Shown: one piece after another, positions 33,797 through 48,687 of the stretch | Position numbering within the stretch: position 1 is the first letter of the stretch | How the letters are laid out: each line of letters opens with the position of its first letter | The notes under the pieces: generated by a model | What the model saw: only the letters and a program-made list of their open reading frames with translations | Told to the model about the DNA's origin: nothing | Database searches by the model: none | Position numbers and translations under genes: made by a program | Assembly: GCA_035578155.1 (NCBI GenBank) | Contig: JAPWDM010000001.1 | Span: forward strand, 78,667,816-78,731,815 | Origin: Brachynemurus nebulosus | Taxonomy: Eukaryota; Arthropoda; Insecta; Neuroptera; Myrmeleontidae | Reading direction: 5' to 3' | Length of the DNA: 64,000 nucleotides

Positions 33797-33806
<10 letters not shown>
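32187..33806 (+). CDS. env: Errantivirus envelope-type glycoprotein
   Basis: An open frame of 539 codons. The true N-terminus may come from a spliced leader because no signal peptide is seen at the first Met. A basic furin-type site followed by a Gly-rich hydrophobic stretch (RISKR then GLINGLG, about residues 90-105) is the hallmark of insect errantivirus Env, which resembles baculovirus F proteins. Two coiled-coil-prone Asn/Gln/Ile-rich regions follow (about 110-240), then Cys-containing ectodomain segments. Near the C-terminus there is one membrane span (about 475-495) and a basic tail. The frame is uninterrupted although pol is broken. It overlaps the 3' end of pol. Confidence 0.85.
33786..33796 (+). 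other. Polypurine tract
   Basis: A purine run (GCGAGGGAGG) directly before the 3' LTR, the usual plus-strand primer position. Confidence 0.7.
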
Positions 33807-34214
<408 letters not shown>

Positions 34215-34504
34215 TATAATTTTTTTTTGAAATAGCCACTTTCAAAATTGACCATTCCTATTTCTTCATTATTAAATCAAAGAGTCAAAATTCTTCCAAA
34301 GTTATTATTAGCAAAAAGAAATAAATTAGTATGATAATAGTATATTAGTCAACGAGCTGGTAGTGATAGCTATTACTCACGAAGATGAAATTGTGACGTA
34401 GTGCATTTGAGGGAGTAATAGCCATTGCAAACGAAGTGGAATACTAAATTTTTTCTACGCCTTTTTTTCTTATTGATTTAAATAAAATGGAATCAAAAGA
34501 ACAA

Positions 34505-34510
<6 letters not shown>

Positions 34511-34595
<85 letters not shown>
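34511..34595. repeat. (TA)n microsatellite
   Basis: Pure TA dinucleotide run in non-coding DNA. Confidence 0.95.
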
Positions 34596-34596
<1 letters not shown>

Positions 34597-34775
34597 TGTT
34601 CACAAAATAATCGCAAACCCATTGAATAATGGTTAATACGGTGATTTCATTGCTCGAAAGGTATTGAGTATTGATCATTGTTCCACATTTTGCAGTAATC
34701 CCTAACTTTTCCAACAATTAACGGATATGTATTTAGTGTGTTCTTCAATAGAAGTAGAAAAAATGTATTAATTAA

Positions 34776-35463
34776 GGTAGTAGTCTGGTAACTCCTGTTT
34801 TTCATGCTTATTTTTACGGGCATTTTTTTTTTTTTTTTGAGAAAGAACAAATGAAAAGATTTGAATTTTTAGTATGTTTTTATTTACATCTTAAGGTAAA
34901 AAAAATTTTTTTTGAATAAATTAAATTTTGTTTTATTATTATTATTATCACTTGAAGTTGGCGCCTCAAAAAAACAAGCAGGTGGATGGCTCGGTTGATT
35001 TTGACTCTTGGCGACATGACATCTGAAATCAAATATTCTTAATTTGTCTTATTAATCTATAGATATGTCGTTGTGGTCGGAACTAGAATTATTTTTTTTC
35101 ACCTCTAACTTTCCAATTCACAACCCTTTTTATGCAAGTCCGCCATTTTGTTATTTTTCGATAAAATTTCATAATTCTAGTTCCGACCAGAATGACATAT
35201 CTGTAGATTGACATATCTCAAGAATTGTTGATTTCAGATGTCCCCAAGAGTGAAAATCATCCGGGCCATCCGTTTGTTTTTTTTTTTTTTTTTTTTTTTT
35301 TTTGAGGAGTGAAAATAATAATAAATTTAATTTTAATTCCCATAATATGTAAATAAAAACATATTAAAAATTCAAAACTTTTCATTTGTACTTTCTCAAA
35401 AAAAAAAAAAAAATGCCTCTAAAAATAGGCATAAAAAACAGCACGAGTTACCAGACTACTACC
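34776..35463. mobile_element. Fold-back element, 688 bp
   Basis: The ends are inverted copies (GGTAGTAGTCTGGTAACTC / complement). The match continues into the centre through T/A homopolymers and a shared AATTCTAGTTCCGACCA region, so almost the whole element can form one hairpin. No ORF and no clear target duplication. Confidence 0.65.
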
Positions 35464-35615
35464 ATAACAAATAACTCTTTTATTAGTATATAACAGCCTC
35501 CTCTGTACTAAAAATTACTCGATAAAATTAGGTACAGGGGGGATGAAACCTCAATGATTTTATAATCTTAATTTTATATCATAATAAAGGTCCTAAGAAG
35601 CCATTTGAACATACG

Positions 35616-35616
<1 letters not shown>

Positions 35617-35696
<80 letters not shown>
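35617..35696. repeat. (CA)n/(TA)n compound microsatellite
   Basis: About 11 CA units followed by about 29 TA units; forms the left edge of the heat-shock-element repeat region. Confidence 0.95.
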
Positions 35697-37075
<1,379 letters not shown>

Positions 37076-37605
37076 CTAGCTGCGGCCCCCGGTTTCACTC
37101 GCGTAAGATTATCCAAATTATAAGTGAAATTTATAGGTCAATCATATATTCCACAATTCTGCGCAAAAACAATTATATGTAGTACTCGACTTTTCTCGCC
37201 CAATGACCCTAAAATAACTATTTTCTTATTTTAATAGATGGCTAATTTCCGCACCGTAAGAACTCAGTATCGGTGTCTGTACCAGCAGTTTTAGAATTAT
37301 TTTTAGGCCCTTCAAGGCGCCGAGGCTTCGGGAAATCATTTTAACATCACTTTCATCTTTCTCAGAGATTTAAACAGTACTTGAGTAAAAATTGTCAAAT
37401 TTCTTCTGCGCCCTATTTAGCGTAATTGATGGAAAATTTGACCACACGTCCGTTTAAATCTGATATTCTGAAATTTTCTACAAAATCTGTTTCTTATGCA
37501 CTATGCTCTTTTGTACAAAATCAGTTCCTTATGTGCTTCACTTCGCTCGCTCGACGGCTCTAATGTATTATTCATATTTTCAAGTCATATTCATATTTTA
37601 TAGCA
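37076..37605 (-). mobile_element. Helitron-like 3' end (minus strand)
   Basis: On the minus strand the sequence ends GGGGGCCGCAGCTAG followed by T, the CTAG end plus GC-rich hairpin typical of insect Helitrons. The body continues rightward and is apparently split by the element at 37606-39763, since 39764-40240 has further degenerate words such as AGATCCGTCCAGCC common in this family. The 5' TC end was not located. Confidence 0.45.
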
Positions 37606-39763
37606 TCCCGGGAAAAAAGGATCATGTATGATCATACTAGATTAAGTACGATCATGCATGAGTTACTCATGCATGCTCATGTATCAAATTTGTCTATGCA
37701 TGATCATGTACAACCATGTACGATCATGGATCGTCATGCATAATGAAGTTTTAGGAAAAAGGTCATGCATGGTTTGACATGATAATGTAAGACTATTCAT
37801 GATTATTTATAATTATGTATGACAATATATGATCATTCATAATCATGTATAGTCATACATTATCATGTCAAATTATTGTCAATTAATTTAACACAAAATA
37901 TTTTTTGATACAAGCGTATTTTATTTGAAATATTGTTTTAGTTTTTGCAGGTACATATTGCAATACTGCTGAAAATACCTTATCTCATACTTTAAAATCA
38001 TAATAACTACAACACTTTATAACTATTTTTTGAATATAAATAATCATTGATTAGGTTTACTTTTAACTACGTTTATTGTAATTTTTGGCATTCGAGATTA
38101 GGAACGTTTCTTTTTTGGAAATAGAATTTTATTTAAATGAACAGCTTATTGACGGCTGGTACTTGCTCTTTTGTCTCTTTTAATTTCCGTCATTCTCTAA
38201 GACATTGCTTTTCCTATTGTAGCCTGATTAACAGGTTCCCATCCTTTTTTCTTTTCTTTTTTGAGAGCTAGATCTGTAATTTTATGAAAATTAATTACCA
38301 TAGAATCTCACGTAAAGTTGAGGCATTATCTTAAACATATATTTTATTCTTATATGAAGATTTAGGAATTAGATAACGTGACAAAATATAAGAACATATG
38401 CACATATATTCATAAATTTGTTAAAACGTTAAATTTCTATATAAGTATTATAAAAGTATAAGTTTTGTATCAGATATCTATGATACAACACTACTTACAT
38501 TTGATTAAATATGTATTTTATCAAATAATGAATAAAGTGATCACTAATTGTACAGCTTAAGTTTATTTAACTAATTACATGTTACTTGAATAATAACCTG
38601 ATATCATGATTATAATTGTACTACTTTTTATATTTAACCTAAAAAATCAAAACAACTTACTGACGGACAACAACTTTTTGGTTTTTTTGATGCTGGCTCA
38701 GGCGACCACTTCTTTTTTCCTGTTCGTTTTCTTGTCCCTCGTTTAGTTCCTTTGATTTTTTTATTTTCTTTGCCCATTATTATTAACTATAAAATAATCA
38801 CACACTAGTTATTGAATAAAAATTGTTACACAATTAGCACTGATTGCACGTGGATAAAATAATGGTTAGGTGGCCAGGGGTGCACATTTGTTTTACCACG
38901 GACGCGGCTCTTGCGCATCAATGTTGCGCTCATGCCTAATTTGAAAACATGCGTGAATGCTACCGTAGATTCAGAGAGCCTTTTTGAGCTAAGCAATGTT
39001 TTTCTCAGTCTTGTTGTGCAATTAAACACTACATTTTATAAAAATTTTCAATAATATTAATCAATTATTTATCAGTAGAAAATTCAAATAAAAGTTATTC
39101 AAATAAATTATACCCGTTAAAAAAAGTGATCAACTTCGAATTTTAAAACAAAATGAGATTCGCTCAATACAGCATTTAATAGCTGTTTATGATTATATTT
39201 GTGTAAGACCTAACATGAAGAAAAAAACTATTAAAATAATCGTTTATGTATCAATGATGATTTGAAAAATAAAGATTATATTCATTATTATTATAAAATA
39301 TAGTATTTTTGATATTACTGTTATTGGTTTAACCTTACTAATTAATTCAAAAATTTTAAAAAAATACAATTAAGTATAGATATACATATAGAGACGCGAT
39401 AAAAAAATCTCAACTATTCATGGGCATATATGATCATCCATGCGTTTATTTTAAAAATATATTAACTATTCATGGGCATATATGATCATGCATGTACTTA
39501 TTTTAAAAAAATATTAACTGTTCATGGGCATATATGATCATGCATGCGCTTATTTTAAAAAAATATTAATTAGGCATGGACATATATGATCATGCATGTG
39601 CTTATTCAAAAAAAAAAAAATTATTATGCATGGATATGCATGATCATGCATAGTTATGTATGCAATTATACATGACCATTCATGTTCATGTATGAAATTA
39701 TGCATAATCATGAATAATCATGCATGATTGGACATGGTCATACATGACCCTTTTTTCCCGGGA
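37606..39763. mobile_element. Element F: TIR element rich in GATCATGCATG palindromes
   Basis: The perfect inverted ends TCCCGGGAAAAAAGG are followed on both sides by about 200 bp dense in ATCATGCATGATC-type palindromes. Near the right end a 52-bp unit with CATGGGCATATATGATCAT occurs four times (39419, 39471, 39523, 39575). A short basic ORF lies on the minus strand (38777-38661). No transposase domain is evident and no target duplication is clear. Confidence 0.65.
38661..38777 (-). CDS. Short Lys/Arg-rich ORF inside element F
   Basis: 39 codons from ATG at 38777 to a GTAAGT donor-like site (MGKENKKIKGTKRG...). A second Lys-rich segment lies downstream on the same strand (about 38280-38200) after an acceptor-like site, but simple joining is out of frame. 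It could be the first exon of an element gene or a captured host exon. Confidence 0.25.
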
Positions 39764-41101
39764 TATCTAATTTTCATAAAATTTTTTCAAGATCAGTCAA
39801 GTTGTTTAATTAGAGTCCTATTCAATAGCGCTGGAGGCTTGATTCCAACTTCACCTTAGTTTCAAATCAGATCTTCTGAAATTCTTCGCTATATTCGTAT
39901 TTCCATAGCATGTCTACTTTGCATACCTTGAGATTTTATCGTAGATAGTCAGATATTGATACTGAAAATTTTAAGAGCACTTTAATTTGTGAGAAATTTT
40001 AAGATCCCGGGGGATAATATTTTAGCAAAATTTGGTTAAGATGTGTCCCACCGTTTATTTGAGGGTTTTTTTTGGGTCCACAAGACCCTAAGGAGCAATT
40101 TTAACCTCATGTCCATTTTTTTCAGAATCTCAGTAATATTCGAAAAAAATTTGGTCAAGATCCGTCCAGCCATTTATTTTTGGGGACTTTTTGGGGACCC
40201 AATTTGGTAACGATAGGTCTAGTCGTTTACTTGAAGATTTTTTTTTTTAATTTAATATTACATATCAAGTACGCAAAGGATGATAAAGTTCACTTAAGAT
40301 AAATTGATCACTTTTCTTATGTGAATTCAATAGTAAATGTAGTCAACTTATTTAAAATGAATTTCTACATACATATATAAACAACTAATTTTGTTGCCGC
40401 CACTGTCTAGAACTAGCACAACTTTTGCTTCAATAAAACAATGTTGGTACAGGTCCTTTTATAATACATACATAATATATTATATTCTTTCGTCATTGAT
40501 TAATAATTACAATAATTCCAAAATTATTTCTTTCTAAATACTTGGCACAAACTAATTTGCATGATTTTTTTATAAATCGTTCGTAGATTGCTGTATACTG
40601 TAATAAAAGATTGATATTTTACGGTTTTTTATAAATTTCTACCGTTAGACTAAAAATTTTTCAAAATCCTTTCTTAGCGATCTTCTAAGGTACTTCGCTT
40701 TTAAATATATTGTTACGTGCCCTACAATTATTTCGTATTAATTAAAATATAAATCCCTAATTTTGTGATAAAAAGTTTCTAAAATTCTAAATTGTAAAAC
40801 TTTTTAAACACCGTGTAAGTTGGTATCTTTTTGAATACCCAGTACATTGTATTATATCGGTTATGTTTATAATCGACTATATTCCTTGTGATCGAACGCG
40901 TAGTGAGTTTATTTGTTTTGGCGGTATGACTGTATATATAGTGTCGTCTGTCAGTTAAAAATTTCTTTTAGCGAATTTCCAGAATGAAATTCAGCTTTTA
41001 CCGTAGCTCTCATAGTAAGCGCTAAGCCCAGGACTATGGCAGAAATTTGTTTTGGAGCCTCTAGAACCCGAAAATCTACTTCACTAAAATTTAATCTGGC
41101 T
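39764..41101. other. Degenerate repeat DNA
   Basis: Contains Helitron/LINE-like filler words (GATCCGTCCAGCC) and a leader shared with 49255-49390 (TTTTAGCGAATTTC...CTAAAATTTA), so 40965-41095 belongs to a dispersed family. No gene. Confidence 0.4.
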
Positions 41102-41204
41102 GACGAACTCATCCAAAGGTTTGGGATTTTTGACCTTTCCATCAAATTTCGTGACAATTGGGTGTTCCGTTCGACAGCTATCACGTACACACTATATATA
41201 TATA

Positions 41205-41287
<83 letters not shown>

Positions 41288-41382
41288 TTATGTGTGTACG
41301 CGATAGCTGTCGAACGAAACACACAATTGTCACGAAATTTGATGGAAAGGTCAAAAATCCCAAACCTTTGGATGAGTTCGTC
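41102..41382. repeat. Inverted repeat around a TA tract
   Basis: Arms of about 90 bp (41102-41190 and 41293-41382; CATCCAAAGGTTTGGGATTT and complement) flank (TA)n at 41193-41283. A related but single-armed copy is at 49255-49500. Strong cruciform potential. Confidence 0.75.
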
Positions 41383-41790
41383 AGCAATGTCTAAAGTACA
41401 TTAAAAATGACATAATAAAGCTCCTGTAAGCTACTTTTGTATGTTGGCGTATTCTCCAGAAAAATTAAAAATAATTTTCAAAATTTCGACTTAAAGATTC
41501 TCTGTCTCTGTCTTACACATTAAAAATTATATACCTTGTTTACAACCACATGATTATACTTTTAAATACACATTAACTATCTTTGATCAAATTGATTATA
41601 AAATACAAAAAAATAATATGTAATAATGTTTAGAGAATTAATAAATTATAGAATTTGATCAGCTAGACTATAATTTTTCTTTGATCAAATAAGTCTTTTA
41701 CATATTTTTCATAGTGTAAACGTGTCCTTATATGTATATAGACATATTAGCTCTTTGTCAATTTAATATAAAATCATTTGCTTTTGTTTT
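41383..41790. other. AT-rich DNA, nothing recognised
   Basis: No ORF or repeat boundary identified. Confidence 0.35.
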
Positions 41791-41794
41791 AATT

Positions 41795-43395
41795 TAAAAA
41801 AAGTTCCGATTAAAAAAAAAATTGTCAATTTTTGCCATTAAAATTTGGATGTGGCTCTTTATACATACAGTATGTATACACAATTGGCTATTTATACATA
41901 CAGTATGTATACGCAATTGGCTATTTATACATACAATATATATATACGAAATTGGCTATTTATACATACAGTATGTATATGGAATATTTTGTTTAAACAT
42001 GCAGTATGTATACGCAGTTGACTACTTATTCAGAATTACCGTAATTTCTGATGTATAATGCGCATATTGAGCACCAAAAATATCGTCAAAATTTCGTGGT
42101 GCGCGTATTAAAATGGATTTTTCCACTGGTAACAGTAAAATAACTTATAATAACAAATTTATCGATTCTCATAATAACGATATTCTCGCATACCACCGAT
42201 TGAATTTTGTATAATCTTTTTAGCTTAAGAACGGATTTTTGGCGACGCGAGCCGGAAGTTGCATATCTGAGGACTAAAAACAGGTTTCCTTTGTTATGGT
42301 AACAAAAAATTAGAGGCAGATTCTTATAGAATTTGATCAATGGAACAAAAAAGGAAGAACAAATTTTTTCGATATCCTGTTTAGTTTTCGAGATAATATG
42401 TGTTGTATTTCCAAAACTTACTATGAGATAATGAATTGTATATTATACACACACATATACGTAGTATCAATTTTTATGGATATAAACTCAGTTTTAAATA
42501 TAATTTTTGAATGGTATATTTTTGTTTTTATTCATAGAAATTAGTGAAAAATGAACGGGATATCACCAATGAAACCTCATTCTTGGGCAAAGGGTAATTA
42601 TTTACAAATATGTCTCGGCGTGTAATGACTTCAAAATTATTTAATTACCCTTTGCCTGAAAATGAGGTTTCTGTAATGTTGTCCGGTCCATTTTCCACTT
42701 ACTTCTATCAAGACAAGCCGTAATATACCTACCGTAATTGCCTATCCAATATAGTAAGTTTTTCAAATTTGACACGTAATATCACGAAAACTAAGCAAAA
42801 TGTCGAAAAACTTCATTGTTTCTTTTTTGTGCTACTCACCAAGTTCCATAAGAATCGATCTTTAATTTTTGTTGCTATGGTAACGGAAAACATTTTTTAG
42901 TAATCCTTAGGCTTGACATTCGAAGGGTTGAAAATACACTTCCGGTCCTCGTCGCCAAAAATCCATTTAGGGGATAACTTCTTAAGCCAAAAATATTGTG
43001 TAAAAAAATAATTCAACTCAGTCGGAGGTATTCGGTTATTATAATGGTGTAGTTATTAAAAGAATATTAATTGTAATAATAGAGCATTCAATCAGTATGT
43101 ATAAGTAGCCAACTGCGTATACAGTTTAGCCTTAGGTAGTACATAACTACATACTGTAGGTTTAAATAGTCAATTCAGTATACACATAATTATGTATAAA
43201 CAGCTAATTTCATATACACACTATATATGTATAAATAGCCAATTTCATATACATACCGTATGTATAAATAGCCAATTGCGTATACATACTGTATGTATAA
43301 ATAGACAATTAGTTATACATACTGTATGTATAAATAGCCACATACTTAAAATTTTCGCAATATGGTCATATAAAAATGTTATTTAATTATTATAT
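41795..43395. repeat. 1.6-kb near-palindrome with tandem units in both arms
   Basis: The left arm carries five 33-37 bp units (ATACATACAGTATGTATAC plus AATTGGCTATTT). The right arm has the same units inverted (about 43090-43345). Inner sequences also pair, for example GGATTTTTGGCGACG with its complement near 42950, and GGCAAAGGGTAATTA with TAATTACCCTTTGCC around the centre near 42610. It is a large fold-back element or palindromic duplication. No ORF. Confidence 0.65.
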
Positions 43396-43639
43396 TTAAA
43401 AAAATTAAAATTCATTTCTAAAGATTCAAATTAGGTAGTTCAAACTTTTATAAAACAGATGGCTCTGAATTCCATGAATCAGAAGAACATAAACAATAAA
43501 CAACAATCATTCAATACCTGTCAAATATCGAAATAAGTTTTAATTATTTGTGAAATACTTAAATCAATGAGTATACATAACTACGGTATGTATAAAATAA
43601 AATAAATAAAAACACAGTTAAAATTTTATATTTCATTGA

Positions 43640-44900
43640 GTATCTTTTACCCAAAATCATTATTTCAGCCGAACAAAGTATTTTCTTACCGCAATAACAT
43701 TATCCAGTATCTACGTCAAAAGAGACGAAGAATTGTATTATTACCATTATGCAAGGCTTGATTTACCAATATGAAATTGTTGCGCTTCAGGTAAAAAATT
43801 GTGGTTATTTTTGAATAGTTAAATATTAATGTAAGTAATGCAAATAATTAATTTTTATTTAGGTGAATGTAAGCACACTGTCGAACTATTGCTATTACTC
43901 TGTGATTGCTGTTTCTACAGAAGATCTGAGGCTCTTCCGATTACGTTCATCATATGTTACTGGAATATCGGCGCAATCTGCTATGTCTACGTCAAAAGAG
44001 ACGAAGAATTGTATTATTACCATTATGCAAGCCTTGATTTACCAGTATGAAATTGTTGCGTTTCAGGTAAAAAGTTGTGGTTATTTTTGAATAGTTAAAT
44101 ATTAATATAAGTAATGCAAATAATTAATTTTTATTTAGGTGAATGTAAGCACACTGTCGAACTATTGCTATTACTCTGTGATTGCTATGTTTCTACAGAA
44201 GATCTGAGGCACTTCCGATTACGTTCATCATATGTTACTGGAATATCGGCGCAATCTGCTATGTCTACGTCAAAAGAGACGAAGAATTGTTTTATTACCA
44301 CTATGCAAGGCTTGATTTACCAATATGAAATTGTTGCGCTTCAGGTAAAAAATTGTGGTTACTTTTAAATAGTTAAATATTTTTTATAGCACATTAGTAG
44401 GTAATGCAAATAATTAATTTTTAGGTGAATATAAGCATACTAGCGAACTATTGCTATCACAGAGAAGTAGAGACAACATATCTATCTCTATACTACTGGA
44501 ACCAGTGTAATCAGTAGGAGATAGAAAATATGTTATATACGTGCACTGGATTTACTTCGTATTCGTGTCGTAAACTGTCTTTGTGTGAGTGAACGAAGGT
44601 GGTGGTAACCTTGCTTCGCATACATATCTATGATACCAGACGCATGTATGTGGCTCCGTGTGGGGGTTTTACAATGCCAACACAACAATTAAATCAACTG
44701 ACTTGTGACTGACGTACACTCATCGATTGCCTATGAGAAAGTAACTACTAAGTAGCCTAACGTTCACAGAAGTGCACACTGCAGGTTTTATGATAGAGAT
44801 AGTTGCTGTACCTCTGTATTCTGTGATTGCTATGTTTTTACAGAAGATCTGAGGCGCTTCCAATTACGTTCATCATATGTTACTGGAAAAAATCGAAATT
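43640..44900 (+). repeat. Tandem exon-like repeat units (~272 bp), third copy interrupted
   Basis: Units at about 43716, 43987 and 44265 share CTACGTCAAAAGAGACGAAG. In the best copy a stretch 43863-44066 lies between TTTTATTTAG and GTAAAA, is exactly 204 nt (68 codons, no stop) and is flanked by splice-like signals. The next copy (44139-44344) is 206 nt. The last copy is split by a hAT-type MITE (44458-44816). It may be a tandemly duplicated exon of an unknown gene or a repeat that merely resembles one. Confidence 0.5.
44458..44816. mobile_element. hAT-type MITE copy 2
   Basis: It starts CACAGAGAAGTAGAGACAAC and ends with the complement of a similar sequence (GTTGCTGTACCTCTG). It is the same family as 57318-57673 and splits the tandem exon-like unit, so the insertion point can be read against the neighbouring intact copy. 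The 8-bp duplication is not preserved. Confidence 0.6.
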
Positions 44901-45878
44901 ATCTGCATATGCTTCTAGAAAATCTTTTATGAAAATCAAAAAAATAACTGGTTACGTTTCAGTCACTAACGGGTTTTTTCAAGTAAGTGTTTTTATCTAT
45001 TTTGCTTCTTAGACTACTAAAACAACGGAAGATTTGTGGTCAGTATATATATAAAAACTTTTCTTTCTAAAAGTTAAAATTTTCACGTGCATTATACGTT
45101 TTACGCATTTCTGAAGAATTTTGGTTTCGTTTCTGTCTGTCTGTCTGCCTGTATATCGCGAAATTACACCAAATTAGCAAAATAAATTATGTATCTTGGT
45201 TCCTAAATGGTCTCCTACGAATTTCATCACAATCGCAATAAAATAGTAGCCAGGGCGTTACTATAAAAATCCAATAAATATCTATAACTTTTTCGCTTGT
45301 AGTTATATCCACTTCACTAAAATTTTGTAAATATTTGGAGGTTAGTCCATCTACGGTCCTTTATAAATTTAAATAGAAGTAAATAGAGTACCTAATGATA
45401 ATTACCATAATTACTGTGCATGTAAAAACATAGAGAATAGAAACCTGGGGATTCAAAAAACGTCAAATATAATTTCATAATATTTTAAAAATATTTTGCG
45501 ACTCTAAATCGTTCTGCGAGATCACAACTCTTGGTGGGTTTAAAAATGATATTCAAATGGGATCTCAAAAAAAAACAGGAAGTGAAAAAGTTCTTAAAAT
45601 TAGTAATATGGATATGTATGAAATGGCCTCATGATATTAAAATTAGGTACGTTATTAAAATATTAATATAGCTCACTGAGTACTTAATCGAACGTATTAA
45701 CATATGTTTCCTAGAGATACCACAAGCATTAAATTTTGAAGTATGACTCCATTTTAGTAAGCCCAACTTGTAACAACGGAAACTTGTTTATAAATATTAG
45801 ATAAACCATTAAATTCACGTTAAATTAATGGTTCACTGCCATTAATCACATCAGTTAATTTTTTTGCTTCAATCCTAA
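44901..45878. other. Degenerate repeat DNA
   Basis: Contains a TTTCTGTCTGTCTGTCTGCC word (about 45130) typical of insect Helitron/TE interiors. No gene. Confidence 0.4.
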
Positions 45879-46682
45879 TCCTAACTAATATTATAAATGC
45901 GAAAGTGCGTTTGTTTGTTTGTTGGTTTGTTTGACTGGCTTTCACGCCTAAACAGTTTAACTAATTAACTTAAAATTTCGCACAAACTTATTTTGCGGAA
46001 CAGAGACGTTTATAGGCTACTTTTTATCCCGAAAAAATATTTAATTCCCGTAGGAAAATGTATCTTATACTATTAAACGAGCAATGTTTTAATTTGTTAC
46101 TAATTAAATGTATTTTATATTTTACAATAATAATAAATATTTCTATAGATACCACCAATAATAAATAATAATATTTCTACCGACGACTACTATGAAATTA
46201 CTTATTTACTGTTCAAAATATTATCTACATATTTGTATCCTATAAGGAAATAAACAACCGGTAATTATCCAGTTATCGTCAATTAGCACATCCGCTATTC
46301 TTAACAAATTCCATAAAGATGAAATTTCCACCGGGCTGGGGTCGGTCACCCTGATTTTTAATTATAACAACGGACAATTGATTAGCATACTGTTAACAGA
46401 AAGAACAATACCTATACAACTATAAACATAGGTTACTTCCGACCCCGGGAAAATATCTAAATCCTATGGGAAGTGTTATTCCCGTGGGAAAATATATTTA
46501 GAATGATATAAAAAAAGAATATTAGAGTCTATTTTCTATCCGGGAAAAATATTTCTGTGGGAAAACTCCCAAGAAAAAAGTAACAGCTCTCAATAGCGAC
46601 GCGATGAAAGTATACCTTATACGATTTAACTACATGTCATAATTTCAAAAGTCATGCGAGCGAAGCCGCGGGTAAAACCTAG
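45879..46682 (+). mobile_element. Non-autonomous Helitron, 804 bp
   Basis: Starts TCCTAACTAATATTATAAAT after an A and ends GCGAAGCCGCGGGTAAAACC then CTAG before a T, matching the A^TC...CTAG^T insertion rule and the well-known insect Helitron family with TTATAAATGCGAAAGT. The interior has the usual TTTCACGCCTAAAC and GGCTACTTTTTATCCC words. No Rep/helicase. Confidence 0.8.
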
Positions 46683-47892
46683 TTTTTTAATATATTTGTA
46701 ATACACAGCATTCTCTCTAATGATGTAGCTACTTTGAGCGATCAGAGCATAGCAATCTGTAACTAACTTTATACAAAATTTTAGAATATCACATTTAAAT
46801 AAACGTGTAGCCAAAATTATCCGTCATTCCCATAAATAGGGTCCAAATTAAAGAGTTGAAGAACTTTTGAAAAAATTCTGTTCAATTCTATTGAGATTTC
46901 TATAAAAAGGTGAGACTCGTGAGAGTAAGCTTGTTTCATAAAAAAAAAGGTGTTTAGTATCATAGACTGATTGGTATATTTACATGTAATTTATAAATAT
47001 TTTATAAGTATTTTGAATGAATGAGTTTGTACTACTTTAATTTAAAGGCTTGTGTAGTAATTAATACTATCCCTTTTTTGTTTCAGATTTAAATTGAAGA
47101 TGCCGATTCATTAACGTCATTTATGTAACACTTGATGAAGTCCTTTATGTATTTTTTTTAAATAATATAATTATGTGAATTGTTAAATTACTTACATTGT
47201 GTATTCTTTCATTTTATACTGTATTTTCTTATTACTTATTAAACTAAGAGAAACATTGTAAGTTAAATAAATAAAAAATATTTTTTTTTTAAATATTTGT
47301 TGAAAGTATTTTAAATATTTGCTAAAAGTACACAAATACCTAAGTATGCAATTTTGTTTAAGGTCAAAAGTTCATATTGTGAAATTTACCTTATAAGCCA
47401 TAATAATATAGCCCTAGGGTACAATTTTATTTATCTCGGGAAGGGTTAATTGTTAGCATAATTTTATTAATTTTTACTGGTAGCAAACGTATCAAAACTA
47501 AAATGTAAAATATAAATAAAAAAGAAATTCTGTAATTTTTCATATGGAGCAAAAAAAAAAAAATCAGGGTTCCAGGGCCACTGTTCCACCTGTACCCTCT
47601 ATTTTCCCGACTCTGAAATAAGTAGGTAAATAAAATTAAATATAAATAGTAAGATCTTCTATTGAAAATTGAATAAGAAAGGATTGTATAAAAAAATATA
47701 TGCAAAAAAATTCTAGATATCAGACATCGTTTAGCCGAGTTTTTATACCGAATTGTAAGTATTTATAAATTTTTAGCAATAAAAATCGTATCAAAATTCA
47801 AATATAACTTTAAAAAAATTTTTTGTGGCTTCTCAGTTAGCTACATTTTTTAAAAAATTTTGACTAATTTATTTTGAAAATAATTTTTAATA
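46683..47892. other. AT-rich intergenic DNA
   Basis: No recognisable gene; several poly-A/T runs. Confidence 0.4.
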
Positions 47893-48169
47893 GAGTGCCT
47901 ATAATAAATAGAGTGTTGACAATTTATATCCAAAGTTTGCGTAAAATACATTGGAAATAAATTAGATGTTAACAAAAACCATTTAGTTTAACTTAGAAAG
48001 AATAATTAAATTAAAAATTTTTAATTGTTCACTAATTCATAACTTATTAACAATAATTATGTACTCAAAAATATTTACTCAAACATGTGATAATTAATTT
48101 TGAAGCTTCCCACTCTGTTTTGGATACAAAATAGATGACATTTCACGACTCTATTTATTATAGGCACTC
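47893..48169. mobile_element. Mariner-type MITE, 277 bp, TA target
   Basis: Terminal repeats GAGTGCCTATAATAAATAGA and complement, TA at 47891-47892 and 48170-48171. No ORF. Confidence 0.7.
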
Positions 48170-48687
48170 TAATTTTGAATAATTTGTGCTGACATCTATG
48201 AGTGTGCGACATAACTATATTTATGCAGTATTTAAATTAGTGTTCGAAAATTTTAAACAATTGATTTAAATTCATTTTCCAAATTATTCTGGCGAGACAA
48301 AGCGTAAGTCAAAATTATTTTTAATTATTAAAAATTTAATTTTTTAAAGATTTTAATTATAAAACTTTATTTCTAAAATTTAAAAAAAGGGTAAACGTTT
48401 ATAATGTATCTACTTATGTAATGATTTATGCATTAATTAGTTTAAAAATTTTAAATAAATATTTATTCTTTCACAGATAATAGAAAAAACATGGAAAAAA
48501 ATTGAGTAATTTAAAAATCAGTGAACCTAAAAATCGTAAGTAATTATTTACCCTTTTTAAGTTTTCAAAAATAACTTCATTAATATATAAAATATCAAAA
48601 CTATCCGGGCACTGAACGCGTTTCGGTATAGGGGCTTTTACCCTATATTATATTATCCATACTATAAAATTTTCATTATTTTACATT

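Noticed and set aside
38130..38777. Two-exon basic gene inside element F
   Set aside because: Donor and acceptor-like sites exist, but joining them puts a stop directly after the junction, so only the first short ORF is listed.
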